From NCBI GenBank assembly GCA_964514145.1, contig CAZEPM010000087.1, forward strand, positions 1 through 7,795: a stretch of 7,795 bases of DNA, in the 5' to 3' direction. The translations under genes were made by a program, and so were the position numbers. Every line of letters starts with the position of its first letter. Within the stretch, counting starts at the first letter, position 1. The stretch comes from Phocaeicola_A sp964514145 (GTDB lineage: Bacteria; Bacteroidota; Bacteroidia; Bacteroidales; Bacteroidaceae). Under the pieces are notes generated by a model, which was not told where the DNA came from, ran no database searches, and worked only from the letters and a program-made list of their open reading frames with translations. Shown here piece after piece: positions 1 to 6,967 of the stretch.

Positions 1-111
1 CTTCCTGTATCACTTGTGGTTTGCAATTCGCCTGCTGACTCACCCCGAACGGGTGTAATCCAACCCGACAAAGTGTATCTCAAGCCAACCGACTCGACTA
101 GCATCTTGTAA
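1..111 (+). CDS. Possible 3' end of an unidentified upstream gene
   Basis: Frame 1 is open from the window edge to a TAA at 109-111, giving 36 residues that end in KVYLKPTDSTSIL. The stretch has a hydrophobic patch with one Cys (about residues 2-8), then a polar, Pro/Asp/Thr-rich tail. I do not recognise a family. The other two forward frames close at base 36 and base 58, so frame 1 is the longest-running choice, but the fragment is too short to prove coding. Its stop codon falls inside a perfect inverted repeat (105-123). If real, it is a separate gene from the sigma factor, 102 bases further on. Confidence 0.4.
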   Translation, partial: LPVSLVVCNSPADSPRTGVIQPDKVYLKPTDSTSIL

Positions 112-123
112 GTAAATTACAAG
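105..123. repeat. Perfect 7-bp inverted repeat over the upstream stop codon
   Basis: CTTGTAA at 105-111 is mirrored by TTACAAG at 117-123 around a 5-base loop. The stem is AT-rich, and the next bases are A-rich rather than T-rich, so it is not a convincing intrinsic terminator for the + strand. It may be a weak 3'-end hairpin or a protein-binding site. The symmetry is directly visible; the function is unknown. Confidence 0.4.
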
Positions 124-130
124 TTGAATA

Positions 131-187
131 AAAAAAGCGCGCTACTTTTTTATCTATAATTAATAAAACGCTATTTTTACCGCGCTT
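131..187. promoter_or_regulatory. Repeat-rich leader of the sigma factor gene
   Basis: Three overlapping symmetries are visible. A-tract plus G (131-137) pairs with C plus T-tract (145-151) around CGCGCTA. AAGCGCG (135-141) pairs with CGCGCTT (181-187) across a 39-base gap. CGCTA followed by a T-run occurs twice, at 140-151 and 169-178, 29 bases apart. The first two hairpins share bases and cannot form together. The sigma gene promoter must lie in or near this region. I cannot fix it: no clean Bacteroides-type TTTG plus TAnnTTTG pair with normal spacing is present. The nearest match, TACTTTTT at 143-150, has its only upstream TTG too close. Confidence 0.35.
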
Positions 188-213
188 ATGCTATTAATAT
201 ACCAACTATAACA

Positions 214-759
214 ATGAGTACAACAGAGAAACAACTTGTATTTGAAGACATCTTCAAACAACATTTTCATCAACTCTATGTTCGCGCCTACGCATGGGTG
301 CAGGAGGAAGAAAATGCGAAAGACATCGTGCAAGATGCTTATTGTCATCTCTGGGAAAACTTTGAATACTACCGACCGAACTCCAACTACCTGTCCCTGC
401 TCTACACTTTCGTGCGTAGCCGTAGTCTCGACTGGTTGCGCCATCAGCAAACGGTCAACACCTACATCACCCAACAACAGGCCGTTGCCGACGAAGAGGT
501 TGCTCACGATTACGACGACTACGACGAACGCATTGCCCGCATGATGCAGGCCATCCGTAAATTCCCGCCCCAAATGCGTCGTGTGTTTGTGTTGTGCACA
601 CTCCATCACAAAACCTACAAAGAAACGGGCGAACTGCTGGAAATCAGTCCGCTCACCGTCAAAACCCTCATGGCACGCGCATTCAAGATTTTGCGCACAC
701 AAAAAGAATTTTTTTCACCAATCCTTGTACTCCTTTTTTCCTTACCATCCGTTTTATGA
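214..759 (+). CDS. ECF RNA polymerase sigma-70 factor, Bacteroidetes FecI-like
   Basis: This is a 181-residue sigma factor of the extracytoplasmic-function group, which would direct RNA polymerase to a small set of promoters, probably that of the SusC operon downstream. Region 2 spans about residues 10-75 and includes the core-binding motif AKDIVQDAYCHLW. An acidic linker (about 93-106) joins it to region 4 at about 107-162, where FPPQMRRVF leads into a helix-turn-helix with ISPLTVKTLMARAFKILR. Length and order match the 'sigma-70 family 1' seen beside FecR/SusC loci in Bacteroidales. The last 16 residues form a hydrophobic tail (FFSPILVLLFSLPSVL). The ATG at 214 leaves region 2 intact and has an A-rich leader with no Shine-Dalgarno. 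The FecR anti-sigma gene follows 36 bases on, so its activity is probably held by that protein. Family call is firm; the target promoter is inferred. Confidence 0.95.
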   Translation: MSTTEKQLVFEDIFKQHFHQLYVRAYAWVQEEENAKDIVQDAYCHLWENFEYYRPNSNYLSLLYTFVRSRSLDWLRHQQTVNTYITQQQAVADEEVAHDYDDYDERIARMMQAIRKFPPQMRRVFVLCTLHHKTYKETGELLEISPLTVKTLMARAFKILRTQKEFFSPILVLLFSLPSVL

Positions 760-791
760 ATAAACAGGGAAAACCTGTCATTATTTTATAA
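756..791 (+). other. 11-codon reading frame bridging the sigma and anti-sigma genes
   Basis: An ATG at 756-758 overlaps the sigma factor's TGA (757-759) as ATGA. It opens a frame encoding MNKQGKPVIIL that ends at TAA 789-791, only 4 bases before the FecR ATG at 796. The geometry would suit termination-reinitiation that couples translation of the two partners. There is no homology or Shine-Dalgarno to prove that it is translated, and chance is a fair alternative. It also contains the small hairpin at 764-778. Confidence 0.25.
764..778 (+). repeat. Small hairpin between the sigma and anti-sigma genes
   Basis: ACAGG (764-768) pairs with CCTGT (774-778) around the loop GAAAA, followed by an AT-rich run (CATTATTTTAT). 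A 5-bp stem is weak, so it is at most a leaky attenuator or an RNA-processing or pause signal setting the sigma to anti-sigma ratio. The pairing is visible; the role is inferred. Confidence 0.3.
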
Positions 792-795
792 ACGA

Positions 796-1986
796 ATGAT
801 ACACGAAAAAGACATCGACTATGCATTGAACGTATCGGCTCATCCCGAACTGGAGAGTACCGAAGAATTCAAACGGTGGATACAAGATGCGGCGCACAAA
901 CAACTCTATCTGGACATCCAAGCTGCACACGACGGATTGGCACAAAACGAATGGGCACTGCCCAATGTGCAAGAAGAATGGGCAAGATTTTGTCAACGGA
1001 TGAAACAGTCTACCCTCTCTCGCACGCATCGTCCGACTCCGAAAGCCATGCCCCGACGTAAGCAAGCTATTGTCAGCCGGTCAACGTTTTGGCGAGTAGT
1101 CACTATCATACTCCTAGTCGCAGGCGTAAACTGGGGAGCCTATATGATTTATCGGGCAAAAACCAAGCAAACCAATCAGTCTGTGGCCTTAATGAAACAC
1201 CAAGAATTTCCGGTCAACGTAACCCTCACTACTACCGACGGACACACATTGGCCATCTCGCAAGAAACCAATCGTGACTCATTGGCCTCATTGGGGACTG
1301 CGCTGTGCGACTCGCAGCGAATTGCCTACAACCGGCATGCAAATGCGCGACACGAAAGCTATCATACCCTGTCGACCCCGCGAGGAAAAGATTTCAAAAT
1401 CATTTTAAGTGACGGAACGGAAGTATGGCTGAATGCGGAAAGCACACTGAAATATCCGGCACAGTTTCGTGGCGAACAGCGCGTTGTAGAACTGACCGGC
1501 GAAGCATACTTCCACGTGGCAACCGACGAGACGCATCCGTTTATCGTAAAAGCGAAAGACATTGAAACACAAGTTATAGGCACGAGCTTCAACTTCCGTA
1601 ACTACGACTATTGCACACCACACGTCACACTGGTTGAAGGCAAGCTGCTAGTGACGGGATTCGATACTTCTGTCATACTCAATCCGAACGAAAACGCTCA
1701 GTTTAATCCGGACGGAACAATCCGGGTAACCCAAGTAGACACCCGCTCTTATACGGCGTGGACCAACGGCTATTTCTATTTCGACAATTCTTCGCTGGAA
1801 GAAATCATGCGCGAAATAGGACGTTGGTATAACCTAACCATCCAATTCCAGAACACAGCGGCCATGAACTATCATTTCACGTTTTGGGCAAAACGTACCG
1901 AGGATATAGAAGTGACTTTACGACTTATCAACGGATTAGGAAAAGTAAGAACTACACTCAATGATAACATCTTAACTATTCAATAA
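796..1986 (+). CDS. FecR-family anti-sigma factor (single-pass inner-membrane signal transducer)
   Basis: This 396-residue protein would bind the adjacent ECF sigma factor in the cytoplasm and sense the transporter in the periplasm. Residues 1-95 form the cytoplasmic sigma-binding part, rich in charged residues and Trp, ending in a basic stretch (PRRK). One membrane helix lies at about 100-119 (RVVTIILLVAGVNWGAYMIY). After a linker, the FecR domain spans about 190-287, with the hallmark segments LSTPRGKDFKIILSDGTEVW, LNAESTLKYP and ELTGEAYFHV, then FIVKA and VIGTSFNFR. The C-terminal DUF4974-type domain is about 325-396, beginning FYFDNSSLEEIMREIGRWYN, and has an STN-like fold in known relatives. 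Length is typical for Bacteroidetes. The ATG at 796 is the first in frame after the sigma gene and gives the full cytoplasmic part. It is probably cotranscribed with the sigma gene. No damage is seen. Confidence 0.95.
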   Translation: MIHEKDIDYALNVSAHPELESTEEFKRWIQDAAHKQLYLDIQAAHDGLAQNEWALPNVQEEWARFCQRMKQSTLSRTHRPTPKAMPRRKQAIVSRSTFWRVVTIILLVAGVNWGAYMIYRAKTKQTNQSVALMKHQEFPVNVTLTTTDGHTLAISQETNRDSLASLGTALCDSQRIAYNRHANARHESYHTLSTPRGKDFKIILSDGTEVWLNAESTLKYPAQFRGEQRVVELTGEAYFHVATDETHPFIVKAKDIETQVIGTSFNFRNYDYCTPHVTLVEGKLLVTGFDTSVILNPNENAQFNPDGTIRVTQVDTRSYTAWTNGYFYFDNSSLEEIMREIGRWYNLTIQFQNTAAMNYHFTFWAKRTEDIEVTLRLINGLGKVRTTLNDNILTIQ

Positions 1987-1996
1987 CAAACCGTAT

Positions 1997-2020
1997 AAAC
2001 TATAGAGATTATTTATCGTC
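1997..2020 (+). promoter_or_regulatory. Candidate ECF-type promoter for the SusC operon
   Basis: AAAC at 1997-2000 is followed after 16 bases by CGTC at 2017-2020. Many ECF sigma factors read an AAC-containing -35 and a CGT-containing -10 with about 16-17 bases between, so this pair is in the right place and at the right spacing for the sigma factor encoded upstream. The motifs are short and could occur by chance in an 82-base gap, and the recognition sequence of this sigma group is not known to me. A start about 7 bases after the -10 would fall near 2027, inside the loop of the stem-loop at 2021-2038. Confidence 0.2.
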
Positions 2021-2040
2021 CGCAGACTGACATCTGCGAC
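2018..2040 (+). promoter_or_regulatory. Stem-loop between fecR and susC
   Basis: CGCAGA (2021-2026) pairs perfectly with TCTGCG (2033-2038) around CTGACA. With C2020 bulged, G2018-T2019 also pair with A2039-C2040, giving 8 pairs. It is the most GC-rich element in an otherwise AT-rich 82-base gap. Downstream bases (ATTACTGTTAAACC) are not a strong T-tract, so a full terminator is unlikely. It could be a weak terminator or attenuator limiting read-through from the sigma/anti-sigma pair, an operator, or a leader structure of the transporter mRNA. Confidence 0.45.
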
Positions 2041-2068
2041 ATTACTGTTAAACCTTATAACTTCACTT

Positions 2069-5000
2069 ATGGAGCGGAGAGAAACCTATCCTCGACTGAA
2101 ATCGAAAAGATATACGCTTTTCCGAGGACATGCCATCATCCGGTGTATTTTCCTGATATGTCTGTTTGTAAATCTAAATACATACGCACAATCTCAGCGA
2201 CGCATAGACCTAACGTTCATGAACGAGCCATTGAGCGGTATCCTTAAAAAACTGAGCGATGTGTCGGGCTACAAAATCAACTTTAGCACGGAAGACGTTC
2301 AAGACTTCACCGTGACAGCCACCATCAAGAACAAGACCATTACCGAGGTACTCGATGAGATATTTGCAGACAAACCTTTCGCGTATGAGGTGTACGGCGA
2401 ATTTATCCTTATCCGCCGCATCTCTTCCCTCATGAAAACGGAAACAACCCCTAAACGACGTGTGCTCACCGGTTATGTGTGGGACGAACAAAACGTGCCC
2501 ATGCCCGGTGTCAGCGTCCGCATCAAAGAGGAACAGGATCAAGGCAAAATGAACGGTAACATCACCAGTGCCGAAGGAGAATACATTATTCCATTGTATA
2601 CCGACAAGAAAACAACCATTTTGTTTTCGTTTGTCGGTATGGAAACCTTCGAACTGGAGATTCCGGCCGGCGACGAAGATGTGAAACGCAACATTGTCTT
2701 GAAAGAAGATTACACGAAACTTAGCGAAGTTGTGATTACCGGAATCTTCAACAAACCACGCGAAAGTTATACCGGTGCTGCAACAACTTATACCCGCAAG
2801 GAACTGGAAACGGCCAGCAACCAGAACTTAGTCAGCATGTTGCGCAATCTAGACCCCAGTTTTTACATTGCTGAAGACATCAGCATCGGTTCTGACCCGA
2901 ACAGTTTGCCGAGCATCACCGTGCGCGGTGCATCGAGTCTGCCGACCGACGTACAGGACATGCAGGTGAGCGCCGAGAACCAACGCACGGCCAACCAACC
3001 GCTCTTCATTCTTGACGGATTTGAGATTACCCTCACCCGTTTCATGGATTTAGACGAAAGCCAAATAGAAAGCATCACGTTGCTGAAGGACGCCAACGCA
3101 ACCGCCATGTATGGTTCGAAAGGTTCTAACGGCGTTGTTGTCATCACCAGTAAAGCGATTGAACCGGGCAAACTGCGTTTCAGCTATAAAGGAACACTCC
3201 AGATTGAAGCACCGGATTTGACTTCGTATAATCTGATGAACGCACGCGAAAAATTGGCATACGAGGTCGCAGCGGGACTATACAACACCGAAAGTGCAAT
3301 CCTCAATCAAGATTTGCAAGATCTATACAACCGACGCAAACTGGACGTTGAGCGCGGAGTAGACACGTATTGGCTGAAATATCCGGTACGCACGGGCATC
3401 GGACAACGGCATAACGTATCCATAGAAGGCGGTAACGAAAGTCTACGCTATGGCGCCAGTCTCAGCTATAACAACATAGAGGGAGCCATGAAAGGTTCTG
3501 ACCGAAACACGCTAACCGGCGAAATGTATCTGTTGTACAAATTCAAGAACATCACGTTTCAAAACAGACTGACGGTGACCAACAACAAATCCAGCAACTC
3601 GCCCTACGGTTCGTTTAGTGACTATGCTCAACTTAATTCCTATTTCACTCCTTACGACGACGAGGGAAACATCCAGAAAATGTTGGAAAACAATGTTTAC
3701 TACGCTAGTCTAAACCGATACAGCACCGTGTATAATCCGCTATATAATGCTTACTTGCCACAGAAAAACACAAGTGAATACACGGAAATCACCAACAATT
3801 TCTCCGTAGAATGGTACGTTTTGCCGGAGTTGTTCTTCCGTGGACAATTCTCTGTCACAAAGCAAACGAACCGTTCGGACGTTTACGTATCGGCAGACAA
3901 CACCATGTTCGATGACTTCACCGGTGATGACTACCGCCGGAAAGGCCGCTATACATATGGAACCGGTGACTCGTTCAGCTACGACGGACAGTTTACACTG
4001 AACTACTCCAAATCGTTCAACGACGTACATCAAATCTTCGCCGGACTTGGTGCAACAATCGATAATTCGGAAAGCGAATCCTACACCATCGTTGCCGAAG
4101 GAATCTCTGTGTTGAACATGGACTTCTTGGGAATGGCCAGTCAATACCTGAAAGACGGAAGTCCCAGCGGTAGTGAATCCGTAACCCGTAGCATCGGAGC
4201 CGTATTCAACTTTCAATACACCTATGACAATCGTTACTATTTTGACTTGAACGGTAAGTATGACGGCTCGTCACAGTTTGGTTCGAACAATCACTTCGCC
4301 CCGTTCTGGTCTACCGGAGCCGGTTGGAATGTCCACAACGAGAGATTTTTCCAGAACCAGAAAATTTTCGACATCGCACGTCTGCGCTTGTCATACGGTA
4401 TCACCGGCTCACAAAACTATGCTTCCTACTTGTCGATTCGTACTTATCAGGACTATGGCGGACAGAGTACACAGGGTTGGTATGGAGTTTATCTGATGGC
4501 CTACGGTAATCCGGACTTGAAGTGGCAAAAAACTGCTCAGTGGAACATCGGTACCGATTTGGAACTGTTCAGCCGCCGCATCAACATCAGTTTCGACTAC
4601 TACAACAAACTGACCAACGACTTGCTGGCCGATGTCAACCTGCCGCTCTCCAGCGGATTCAGTAGTTACAAAGCCAATATCGGAAAAGTAGAAAACAAAG
4701 GTTACGAGATATCAGTGCAAGCTCAAATCATTCGCGACGCCGCCCACGATTTCCGTTGGACAGTCGGTATCAAGGCAGCTCACAATGAGAATAAAATCAA
4801 AGAGATATCGAACTCGCTGCAAGAAATGAACGACCAACTCTCGTCACAAGACACATACAATCCCAGCTTCCAATATCGTGAAGGTGAATCTATGAATACC
4901 ATCTATGCCGTACGGTCAAAAGGTATCGATCCCTCCACCGGTCAGGAAATCTTTATCAAACGCGACGGAACAGAAACATTCACGTGGGACGCGGCCGATC

Positions 5001-5476
5001 AGGTTCCTTGCGGTGTGACAGATCCTACCTTACAGGGAACCATCAACACGAATGTTCGATGGAAAGGCTTGTCGCTCAACCTGATCTTCGGATATAAATT
5101 CGGAGGAAAGGCCTACAACAGCACACTGGCCGACAAGGTAGAAAACATCTATCCGTATAACAATGCCGACCGTCGCGTACTCTACGATCGTTGGAAACAA
5201 CCGGGCGATCAAGCCAAGTTTAAGCGGGTAACCGACTTCAGCAGCACCTACGCCACCTCACGCTTTGTGTTCGACAACGATGCGTTTTATGCTTCCAGCA
5301 TGAACCTCGGCTACGAGTTCCCGACTGAATGGCTGAAAAGCAATCTGGGCATTTCTTACCTCGCGCTCAACGGCTATCTGGAAGATCTGTTCTACACCTC
5401 TACCATCAAACGTGAACGCGGTACAAGCTACCCCTTTGCACGCAATTTCTCTTTGGCATTAACCGTTAGATTCTAA
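2069..5476 (+). CDS. SusC/RagA-family TonB-dependent outer-membrane transporter with STN signalling domain
   Basis: This 1135-residue outer-membrane barrel would import a ligand captured with SusD, powered by TonB/ExbBD. An unusually long basic N-terminus (1-21) precedes a hydrophobic signal segment (about 22-38), with likely cleavage after TYA40. Domains in order are: STN (about 45-117, including NEPLSGILKKLSDVSGYKI), a carboxypeptidase-regulatory-like fold (about 132-212, GYVWDEQNVPMPGVSVRI), a TonB-box-like LSEVVITG (218-225), a plug (about 230-365, with ITVRGASS, PLFILDGFEI, LLKDANATAMYGSKGSNGVV), then the barrel. The C-terminus NFSLALTVRF ends in Phe, as outer-membrane barrels do. The STN domain marks it as a transducing transporter that can signal to FecR. 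The next in-frame Met after the first is residue 51, beyond the signal peptide, so the ATG at 2069 is required. SusD follows after 7 bases. The substrate cannot be read from the sequence. Confidence 0.97.
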   Translation: MERRETYPRLKSKRYTLFRGHAIIRCIFLICLFVNLNTYAQSQRRIDLTFMNEPLSGILKKLSDVSGYKINFSTEDVQDFTVTATIKNKTITEVLDEIFADKPFAYEVYGEFILIRRISSLMKTETTPKRRVLTGYVWDEQNVPMPGVSVRIKEEQDQGKMNGNITSAEGEYIIPLYTDKKTTILFSFVGMETFELEIPAGDEDVKRNIVLKEDYTKLSEVVITGIFNKPRESYTGAATTYTRKELETASNQNLVSMLRNLDPSFYIAEDISIGSDPNSLPSITVRGASSLPTDVQDMQVSAENQRTANQPLFILDGFEITLTRFMDLDESQIESITLLKDANATAMYGSKGSNGVVVITSKAIEPGKLRFSYKGTLQIEAPDLTSYNLMNAREKLAYEVAAGLYNTESAILNQDLQDLYNRRKLDVERGVDTYWLKYPVRTGIGQRHNVSIEGGNESLRYGASLSYNNIEGAMKGSDRNTLTGEMYLLYKFKNITFQNRLTVTNNKSSNSPYGSFSDYAQLNSYFTPYDDEGNIQKMLENNVYYASLNRYSTVYNPLYNAYLPQKNTSEYTEITNNFSVEWYVLPELFFRGQFSVTKQTNRSDVYVSADNTMFDDFTGDDYRRKGRYTYGTGDSFSYDGQFTLNYSKSFNDVHQIFAGLGATIDNSESESYTIVAEGISVLNMDFLGMASQYLKDGSPSGSESVTRSIGAVFNFQYTYDNRYYFDLNGKYDGSSQFGSNNHFAPFWSTGAGWNVHNERFFQNQKIFDIARLRLSYGITGSQNYASYLSIRTYQDYGGQSTQGWYGVYLMAYGNPDLKWQKTAQWNIGTDLELFSRRINISFDYYNKLTNDLLADVNLPLSSGFSSYKANIGKVENKGYEISVQAQIIRDAAHDFRWTVGIKAAHNENKIKEISNSLQEMNDQLSSQDTYNPSFQYREGESMNTIYAVRSKGIDPSTGQEIFIKRDGTETFTWDAADQVPCGVTDPTLQGTINTNVRWKGLSLNLIFGYKFGGKAYNSTLADKVENIYPYNNADRRVLYDRWKQPGDQAKFKRVTDFSSTYATSRFVFDNDAFYASSMNLGYEFPTEWLKSNLGISYLALNGYLEDLFYTSTIKRERGTSYPFARNFSLALTVRF

Positions 5477-5483
5477 AATAATT

Positions 5484-6944
5484 ATGAACTCTATAAAATT
5501 TCAACTCATTTGTTTATTCCTGCTAGCCTTTGCCTTAAGCAGTTGCAACGATTGGCTAGACGTCAATCCTCGTTCCCAAATCAAGTCGGATGTCTTGTTT
5601 GAAACGGAGGATGGATTCAAGCAAGCTACCAACGGAGTCTATATCCGTCTTGCCCAGACCGACCTTTTCGGACTAAATGCCAACATGTATATTCCAGAGA
5701 CTATGGCGCGCATGTGGACTGTACCGACATCAAACCTGAACCTGACCATGTACAGCATCGCGAACTTCGACTTTACGGAGAGCGGCGCAGAAACGCTCGT
5801 CAGCAACACGTTTGCGGCTTACTACAACGCCATTGTGCAATGTAACGATATCTTGGAAAACCTCGACAATACAAACATCGACTTCACCTACAACAACGAC
5901 AAGATCATTCGAGGCGAACTTACCGGTTTGCGGGCATTTCTTCACTTAGATGTTCTCCGACTTTGGGGGAATTATCCTGATGCGGCCACAGGCTCAGAAA
6001 CGGCTGTCCCCTACGTGACGGAAATCACCAACGACGTCTCCAAACTACGTTCAAAGACGTGGGACGAAGTGATTGACCTGATTGAACAAGACCTCACTAC
6101 AGCTGAAACACTACTCGCCGAGTACGACCCCATTACGTATGCCAACATCGACAGTCTGAACAGCACAAACGCTGCTCTCTACGTAGGTCAGGGCACTATG
6201 CCGAACGACGAATGGCAGACCCAACGTCTGGCACGCTTCAACTATTATGCCGTGCTGGGTGCCAAAGCTCGTCTGTATTACTGGATAGGCGACACGGAAA
6301 ATGCCGTAAAATACGCCAAAATGGTTGTCGAAGCCGAGAAATTCAACCTTTGCACCTCCTCTACCATGACATGGACGCTCGAGCCCGAGTATCTTTTCGG
6401 AACGGACAACATTAACATGGTATCGGATATCGAGAGTTATTTCGATTCAGAAAATGCGCCATTCACACAAGCCGAGCAGTCTGTAGCAACGGCCTACGAA
6501 ACCTCCATACATGCCGGAGACATCCGTGCCAACCGCTATTGGGAGACACACACATACAGCAACGGCTCGTCGACCTACGTGTTCTGCAAATACATTGGTA
6601 CCGAACGAACAGAATCCGACAAGCGCGTGCCACTACTCCGCTATGCAGAGATGTATCTCATTCTCATCGAAGACCTGCCGCTGGCAGAAGCACTACCCTA
6701 CTTCAGCACTTATCGTTTGGCGCGCGGACTCGACGAATCGCTCGAAAGCAGCATGTTTATGACCGAAAGCAGCCGATTGGAACAGCTCGAAAAAGAATGG
6801 CGTAAAGAGTTTTATGGTGAAGGACAAATGTTTTGTTTCTATAAGAAGCACAACTATACCAACCTCACATGGCCTTCCAGCCTCACACTACCAACCAATG
6901 CGTTCGTAATTCCCCAACCTCAAGGTATGACTAATTTCGAATAA
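5484..6944 (+). CDS. SusD/RagB-family nutrient-binding surface lipoprotein
   Basis: This 486-residue lipoprotein is the lid and ligand-binding partner of the SusC barrel encoded 7 bases upstream. A short hydrophobic signal ends in ALSSC, with Cys21 as the lipidated residue, followed by NDWLDV, whose acidic residues fit surface export. The N-terminal SusD domain (about 22-210) has the helical-repeat signature GELTGLRAFLHLDVLRLWGN (residues 144-163). The C-terminal domain (about 250-486) contains GAKARLYYWIGDTENAVKYA, RVPLLRYAEMYLILIED, RLARGLDESL and EKEWRKEFYGEGQMFCFYK, all typical. It is on the short side for the family and ends in VIPQPQGMTNFE, near the usual 'PxPxxE' finish. Sugar-binding residues cannot be assigned. 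Its tight spacing to susC indicates cotranscription and a stoichiometric complex. Confidence 0.96.
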   Translation: MNSIKFQLICLFLLAFALSSCNDWLDVNPRSQIKSDVLFETEDGFKQATNGVYIRLAQTDLFGLNANMYIPETMARMWTVPTSNLNLTMYSIANFDFTESGAETLVSNTFAAYYNAIVQCNDILENLDNTNIDFTYNNDKIIRGELTGLRAFLHLDVLRLWGNYPDAATGSETAVPYVTEITNDVSKLRSKTWDEVIDLIEQDLTTAETLLAEYDPITYANIDSLNSTNAALYVGQGTMPNDEWQTQRLARFNYYAVLGAKARLYYWIGDTENAVKYAKMVVEAEKFNLCTSSTMTWTLEPEYLFGTDNINMVSDIESYFDSENAPFTQAEQSVATAYETSIHAGDIRANRYWETHTYSNGSSTYVFCKYIGTERTESDKRVPLLRYAEMYLILIEDLPLAEALPYFSTYRLARGLDESLESSMFMTESSRLEQLEKEWRKEFYGEGQMFCFYKKHNYTNLTWPSSLTLPTNAFVIPQPQGMTNFE

Positions 6945-6967
6945 TCCGACACTTAAATACAGACATT

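Noticed and set aside
2..58. Alternative reading of the left edge, frame 2 ending at TAA 56-58
   Set aside because: It is shorter than the frame 1 reading and equally without recognisable motifs. It cannot be excluded, but frame 1 is preferred.
105..151. Intrinsic terminator for the upstream gene
   Set aside because: The perfect hairpin at 105-123 is AT-rich and lacks a following T-run. The one at 131-151 has A/T-only pairing apart from one G-C pair. Neither is a convincing terminator.
155..160. TATAAT as an Escherichia-type -10 box
   Set aside because: No TTGACA-like element stands 16-19 bases upstream (TTGAAT at 124-129 is 25 bases away), and Bacteroidales use a different primary promoter consensus.
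160..702. Long antisense frame (180 codons) opposite the sigma factor gene
   Set aside because: The + strand protein has full sigma region 2 and 4 motifs. The antisense product has no recognisable domain and is a shadow of codon bias.
3740..4216. 158-codon antisense frame inside susC
   Set aside because: It lies wholly within the barrel-coding part of an intact SusC gene, with no leader or domain of its own.
4260..4509. Two overlapping + strand frames of 78 and 61 codons within susC
   Set aside because: They are out-of-frame shadows of the SusC barrel with no start context, domain or interruption of the main gene.
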